From Gonapodya prolifera JEL478 (Eukaryota; Monoblepharomycota; Monoblepharidomycetes; Monoblepharidales; Gonapodyaceae), in assembly GCA_001574975.1 (NCBI GenBank), contig KQ965776.1:124001-188000 (forward strand): DNA of 64,000 nucleotides, in the 5' to 3' direction. Shown in pieces: positions 58,911-64,000 of the stretch. Under the pieces are notes generated by a model. That model was given only the letters and a program-made list of their open reading frames with translations. It made no database searches and was not told the origin of the DNA. How positions within the stretch are numbered: the stretch's first letter is position 1; each line of letters starts with the position of its first letter. The translations under genes and the position numbers were made by a program.

Positions 58911-60379
58911 ATAGTTGGGGAGAGCGGTGCCCTCGATGCGATTTCAAGGAATGGTGATCTCGAAAACAGGGCAATCGGCTTTCGGCATGTGGATTACCCT
59001 ACCCTCCCATTGATAACTGATACCATCTTCTCTCCTTTTCTTCTCTCCCTAGATTCTCTGTGGAGGCCGCTCGTATGTTTCGCACCCAAGTTTGAAGTGC
59101 AACGTAGTCAAGTACTGGTTCATCCAGCTTTACTCTCTGAACTGGCGAAATATCGTTGACGGAACGGAAGAGCTGAATTGTTCCCCGGCTTGACCCACGG
59201 AGGAAAGACATTCGACTCTGCACAACATCCATACCACTGCACACCACCGAATTAAATTACTAGATGACGTTGAATTACTTTCCATGTCCCTCTCAGTGTT
59301 TTCCAAAAGCTAGCATTGACGGAAGTGTGACCCAGCGCACATAGCAGTGCAGGGTGTGCTGAAAGTGTCGATTGTAGTCACTCAATGGACACAACAAATG
59401 TTGACACTGGCGGCATGTGGAAGTAATTTCCAACATCACATGAATGCCGTTTTCCGGCTTCCACTTGCAATTGGGTGATTCTGTGACTTTTTGTGCTGTC
59501 ATCCCGCGATTCGGCGATTTGACCACGCGTGGTTCGTGGCGGTGGCCACAGAAATCTGACCCATTAATAACCCCCACCCAGATTCCCGGACCACGCAACA
59601 CGCTGACATCTGCACACAGAAGGAGGACAATACCGGCAAGCGGTGAGCATGAGCATGCCCACGGGCACGCGTAGAGCTCGAGGTTTCATCGCAGGAGCAG
59701 GAGATGGAGGACTGTTGCTGTCACCATTTTCAACCCCTCCTCTAACGGACGCTCGCTAACGTCGCCTCGCACTCTTCAAAAGCTCATTACCATTGACCAT
59801 CGACTTTCTCATGCAATCAAGCGCGCTCGCCGTATCTTACGCTGCTCTGATTTCCTCTCCGCCTTCTATGGACTGGTTGTGCTCCCTCCGCATGTTCAAG
59901 GTTCAGACACGCCGGACACGCCTTGAGAGGTAATCGTGAGTTCCATCCGAGTCGAAAACACTTCTAGCGATGGGGTCTTCCTGTGTTTAGTCTCGAATAA
60001 CGGTCTCCTCTCTTTCTCGAATGCACAAACACGTCTTGGGAGAGACATCCTCAGCGACAGTACTGATTTTCAGGTCAACTCCGACAGCTAGGTGAGCCGA
60101 AATTATCTGTGGTGACACATTCCCTTCCTTTTCGAATTAAGACATCTTGAACGCATCGTCGGTACATGCACAATGGTCGGCCACCCATCTTCATCCTACA
60201 TCCACACGAAGGAAACGACGAAATCGCTCTTCAATTCAAGAACAAGGATCTGCTTTGGTGAGTATTGATGCGAGTGGTGGGCTCGAAGAGCAATTGCATG
60301 AACACTTCTGACACGAAACTCGACCTTTCCCCTCAATAAGTCTCGTTTCCTCATTCACCACCTCCATCCTCACTCTTCA
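58911..60379. other. gene-poor region upstream of GPx
   Basis: Short frames only. One plus-strand block around 59775-59935 (KLITIDHRLSHAIKRARRIL, FLSAFYGLVVLPPHVQG) and one around 60165-60258 (HNGRPPIFILHPHEGNDEIA ending at a gtgagt) look protein-like. They could be exons of a gene I do not recognise. Confidence 0.3.
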
Positions 60380-60850
60380 CTCCTCATCCGCGCTGTACGT
60401 CGAGTACAAGCGCGAGCAACGAGCCCATACCAATGACCCCTTCCCAAGGCTCCACGGTGTCGTCGTCTTGAATGCTGTGTGGGGATGGCTGCGTCGCCTG
60501 AGTTTGAGTAGGGGCTTGCGCCTTCCGAGAGACCGCACAGCGGACGGGGTTGCGCGGCTTTGGAGCTGAGGATGGGTCGTCGTGGCGTGACGTTAGGGCG
60601 AGGGAGGGGACTTCGCCAGCAGGGACGAAGGTAAGCGTGAGAGTGCTCCCAAATTTTGCTGATCATTCATCTTTTCTTCCTGCGCACCGCGCTCGTCTAG
60701 CCAACCGGCCCCCAATCTCTTCTGCACGTCGCGAGTTTCTTGTTGATCCGGCTGCGTCGCTGGAGACCGAGTTGGGGCTTGCCCCATCCGAGATCGCAGG
60801 TATCCGAGCAGACGCGCCTCGGAGATCATGTCGAAAGGTAAGCAATAGCG
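60380..60850 (-). CDS. hypothetical small gene with an internally repeated peptide
   Basis: Two minus-strand blocks resemble each other: RMGQAPTRSPATQPDQQETR (about 60720-60800) and KAQAPTQTQATQPSPHSIQD (about 60455-60530). The second continues DTVEPWEGVIGMGSLLALVL with DVQRG and stop near 60380, a possible single membrane helix. Exon joins are not established. Not recognised. Confidence 0.3.
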
Positions 60851-60953
60851 AGATGTGAGCTCTTGGTATGGCTGACGTGACGTGAACACTTTTACTGACT
60901 CACTTTCTCATCGTGTGTAGTCTTTAAACCGTGACGCGAGGGAATGTCACTTT

Positions 60954-61240
60954 GGTTTTGGCCGCACAACCACGACCTTAAATATGCGGTGTTCTGGATT
61001 CCACTGCGGTTGGAGCGCGGTGGGTCTCTGGGGACGCTACTTTGCTGAAGAGACTCCGCATTCGCGCACTTTGCGTCACAGCAAGGGACACGAGTGTCCA
61101 GTGCTACCAGGGGGACTCTCACAGTTTTCTCGCCCCCTGGTGTATCATGGCAAGAGAAGGTTTTGCCGCACAACCACGGTCTTAAACACGCTGTGTTCTG
61201 GTTTCCACTGCTGGCCAAAATGCGGTGGGTGCTCTTGGGA
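60954..61240. repeat. two copies of an 80-bp repeat with about 205-bp spacing
   Basis: Unit 1 (60954-61034) and unit 2 (61159-61239) both read ttttg-ccgcacaaccacg, cttaaa-a, tgttctgg-ttccactg and gcggtgggt-ctc-gggg. Read on the minus strand they fall in one open frame (60892-61218), where the peptide SGxQNTAxLRxWLCG occurs twice. Whether that frame is translated is unknown. Confidence 0.7.
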
Positions 61241-61509
61241 TGTCCATAGACCGCGGAAGAGCGCCCGTGACTTCAAAACCACTTTTGAATACGTCAATTC
61301 AAAACGATTCCAGTTCCACCGTTTGACGTGGAGCGGAGTCCTTTTCAATTGTCATATTTTGAGAAGCTTCTGGAAATTCGAAACTCTTCTATCCAGGGTT
61401 GCGCTCGTTATTGAGAGTATCACTCGTGGAATAATATTGCAGTCCAAGTTCACACGTTTTGCGTAAGAAGCAATACAACAACTATCCGTGTCCTTACTCC
61501 GCCGTCAAT

Positions 61510-62700
61510 CCAACTTTGACTGATCTGTGCCCTACAATAGAAAAGGCTCCTCCACGTCAGTGATCAAACCGCATTACGTGCGGTACACCATAACTCACCG
61601 TGACAAACGCAGCATCATTCGAGGCGAGGAACGCGATCGCGTTGGCGATCTAAAGGCAGGTTGACAACACAAACATGAGACGACGCAAATTATAAAATAT
61701 TGGTTGCCAAAACGCAGCATTCAAAAGACGACGCTAACGCACATCTCCGGACTTGTGGCCACAGCGAGCAAGTTGGCGTTGGAAGCTTCGAAGTTGATCG
61801 GGATGCCCTCCTTCATGATGTTCTGCACCACTTTTTCGCCCAGAGGTGTGTAGACGCCACAGGAGGTTTCAGGAGGTACGCAAGGTGCAAAGATGCGTCC
61901 ACATGCATCGGTCAAGACTTATGACGAACAAAAACACTTCCTCTTCACGCAGGGACTCACCCTGGATGAACGGTGTTGATGCGGATTTGCCGCCGGCGAA
62001 CTGCACTTGGGCGCGATATAGTAGTGTCGCGCTCTAGTTGAGACCAAGTGTGATGATGAGCACATGTTTATCAACCAATCCACCATTCGGTCACTACCCC
62101 AACGCTCAGACACAACACACGAACCTTTGATAAATACCGAACACCGGCTTTGGATGCGCCGTAGTGCGCTTGGAAGGGGTGAACGACCAGTCCTTGCTGG
62201 TAATGGTGGGATGACGTCGGCATGCGTCAACGATGCGTGAATCACTTTCACCATTGTGCCGTTGTGACGGAATCAAACTTACCACAGAAGAAACGTTCGC
62301 GATCGCTTTGGTGTCCTGGTGAAGAAGAAAGCACGAATCTCATGTGGGCGAGCAACAGAGTGTGGATGATCCCACAAAACGTGACACACGGGAGATTCGT
62401 TCTTCTTTATCGATTAAATCCCGTGCTTGAAACATCTGCGAGTAGAGGTCGTTATCTTCAGTTGGAGGAATGTCGATTCGAGAAAGAATGTTCATCAAGC
62501 CAAATGCGCAGGAAAACTCCGTCGAGGTTGATGTTGATCATGCGCATGTAGACGTCGAAATCCAGCTCTTCCAGGCTCTTGTAGAACTTTGAGATTCCAG
62601 CGCTCTGGACCATGACGTCGAGGTCCTTCTGGCCAGGGAGGTCGGTTATAGCGATAGCTGTTACTGTGATTAGTGAAAACACTTTCCACTGCATTTTCGC
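61510..62700 (-). pseudogene. short-chain dehydrogenase/reductase relic, 5'-truncated
   Basis: NAD(P)-dependent SDR pieces in family order on the minus strand: LPGQKDLDVMVQSAGISKFY with ELDFDVYMRMININLDGVFL (NNAG-equivalent NSAG-like motif is QSAG), TKAIANVSSV (catalytic Ser), HYGASKAGVRYLSK (Tyr-x3-Lys), IRINTVHPG, VYTPLGEKVVQNIMKEGIPI and IANAIAFLASNDAAFVT. The Rossmann start with TGxxxGIG is absent: only about 130 bases separate the first recognised exon from the ATG2 stop, and it is not there. The join between TSPE and IANAIAF does not keep phase, and the expected terminal VDGG is out of frame (stop within KLD). I infer a decayed copy. Confidence 0.65.
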
Positions 62701-62826
62701 AAAGTTAGAACAACGTCGAATCTGTCAGGCTTTGTGATATGAACAGTCATTATATGGAAGTAAAATAACTCTTTCATGCAAAATCAACTAGATAAAGTGG
62801 ATGGGGATATCAAGCAACTGTTTGTA

Positions 62827-64000
62827 CTACTTGCGTTTGTATTTCTGGAGACGTGAACAGAGCCTCGTCATTAAGAAACACAACATCTGTCACAGCAGCA
62901 AAAAAGACCTACATCTTCAGATTTCAATCGGCTGTCAGGGTCCAGGGTGTTTCTCAACCCTAGCAGCGTCTTTCCCAGTGCATCGGCAGCCCCAATCATA
63001 GGTCTCGAAACAAGAGCATCAGGGGGTCGTGAAAAGAAGTATCTCACAAACATGCAACAAACCTTAACACTGCTACGGGCACCGCTCGAATAACTGCGCG
63101 AGCGGGTCCCTGAGATCCGTCGGACTCGTAAACCTCGGTGGGAACAGCCAAGACGGTTTTTGCCGCCGCCGACAAGTGCTTCTGCAAGCTCTTGGCTGCC
63201 AGGCTTACGCCTTCCTGGAGATCCTTGGGTTGCTCTGAATACCGGCTGATGGCCGCACCACTGGCATGATCGTCGTCCTCCATGATATCCTCGAACTCTG
63301 CCTTGTCTCCAGAGAGTGCGAGGAGAGTATCTGCTTGTTCCAAGACCACCTGCGCACCCATGGCGAGCTTCGTGCCAAGGTTAAGGGCTTCCATCGCAGT
63401 ATTTCGGGCAAAAGACTGCGCTCCCTTCTGCAAACCTAATGGAACGTTTGAAGGAATTTGTTTCTTTCTCCGAACGTCGAAAAATCTTAACCCGCTATCG
63501 CCAACCACGCACCTCGCATGATCGTACCGTCCTGCTTATAGGATTGGACAGGTAGAAGTACCAAGTCTGCCACACCTTGACCAAGATTAACAATCGACTT
63601 GACCGGGGTCACACCGCCAACAATGCCAGGTATTTGGCTGTTCAAAATGTGAGGCGCCCATATGTCGGCGATCGCCTTCATCAGGCGGCTCCATCCTTTC
63701 ACACCGGTAACTTTGACGTGCCGCAAATCCAGCGCGGCATCTTCTAAGGAAAAAGGCAGCAGGTTGACGATCTCCACCAGCGCTCCACCTCGGAGCCGTG
63801 TGAGACTAGCGGTTCGCTTTGGTTTGAAGTCGCACCGAATACTGATGGGCTCTATTTCGCAGAGCTGTATGAACACGCCATCTTCCGAAGATCCTGTGTC
63901 CGGAGGAGATGTTGTTGTTGTGGAAGAAGCATCTTTCTTGGAGCTGGAGTTTAAAAATCTCTGAAAACGAAGAAACACATCCAATGCGTCACCATCCACG
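62827..64000 (-). CDS. ATG2: autophagy-related protein 2, C-terminal part (cut by window edge)
   Basis: Bridge-like lipid-transfer protein between ER and phagophore. Only the C-terminal approximately 340 residues are in the window; the 5' part lies beyond 64000. Exons read VFLRFQRFLNSSSKKDASST, LPFSLEDAALDLRHVKVTGV, HILNSQIPGIVGGVTPVKSI with VNLGQGVADLVLLPVQSYKQ, DGTIMRG, LQKGAQSFARNTAMEALNLG with TKLAMGAQVVLEQADTLLAL, RAVPVAVL, then RPMIGAADALGKTLLGLRNT. These match the ATG2 C-terminal domain order. The last join SED|KYKRK gives the usual basic end and a stop at 62827-62829. Frame is kept throughout. This region in yeast and animals carries the amphipathic helix and the Atg18/WIPI-binding vicinity. 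Confidence 0.9.

Noticed and set aside
58999-59247. 82-residue minus-strand frame just upstream of GPx
   Set aside because: Not part of GPx by homology order, short, and no motif; probably leader sequence.
1-64000. tRNA, rRNA, CRISPR arrays, telomeric repeats, complete transposons
   Set aside because: No B-box with a matching cloverleaf, no rRNA-like tract, no regular spacer array, no TTAGGG runs, and no reverse transcriptase, integrase or transposase motif was seen. A tRNAscan and repeat-library search would settle this.

Overview
The window is nuclear DNA of a fungus. Genes are dense, most are split by short GT-AG introns (about 50-130 bases) and intergenic gaps are small. Conserved proteins identify it as eukaryotic: CstF-64, ETF-beta, parvulin PIN4, ATG2, CCDC47, kinesin-4 and a mitochondrial PPR protein. 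The most diagnostic gene is a homologue of DRC7/CCDC135, a subunit of the axonemal nexin-dynein regulatory complex. Only fungi that keep a motile flagellum should retain it, so a zoosporic (chytrid-like) fungus is the best inference. All organism and function calls come from reading translations; no database search was run.

Layout, left to right. 1-78: tail of a cysteine-rich gene cut by the window edge. 457-3088 (+): amidase. 3815-5918 (+): CstF-64-like RNA-binding protein. 6148-9672 (-): DRC7, divergent from a mitochondrial PPR protein, 9819-12507 (+), which is convergent with CCDC47, 12542-14661 (-). 14841-17240 (-): two-pass sensor with a HAMP-like segment. 17852-19240 (-): HAD phosphatase. 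19521-20363 (+): an F-box relic beside a SNF2 SnAC-domain relic. 20697-22223 (+): TMEM70-like mitochondrial protein. 23787-24509 (-): small Cys-rich protein, divergent from ETF-beta, 24597-26219 (+). 26301-27082 (+): PIN4. 27272-28693 (-): small heat-shock protein that looks ER-targeted. 28936-35716 (-): kinesin-4. 35927-43369 (-): very large LRR-DH-PH RhoGEF. 45775-47342 (+): chromodomain protein. 47527-52878 (-): large low-complexity protein of unknown function. 55357-56346 (-): broken F-box/LRR/Cys-cluster gene. 56793-57500 (-): small putative mitochondrial protein. 57962-58910 (-): glutathione peroxidase. 61510-62700 (-): short-chain dehydrogenase relic. 62827 to the right edge (-): C-terminus of ATG2.

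Two themes stand out. First, pieces of one F-box plus cysteine-cluster family occur at four places (1-78, 19521-19660, 23787-24509, 55357-56346). Three are broken by frameshifts or truncation and one is intact, which suggests a lineage-specific, fast-turnover family. Second, cytoskeletal and signalling genes are clustered: a flagellar DRC subunit, a sensor receptor, a kinesin-4 and an LRR-RhoGEF.

Limits: exon boundaries were assigned by eye and are approximate. There is an assembly gap of 36 N and several homopolymer runs, so some apparent frameshifts could be sequence errors. However, the junctions I read in the conserved genes (DRC7, ETF-beta, PIN4, GPx, ATG2) kept frame.
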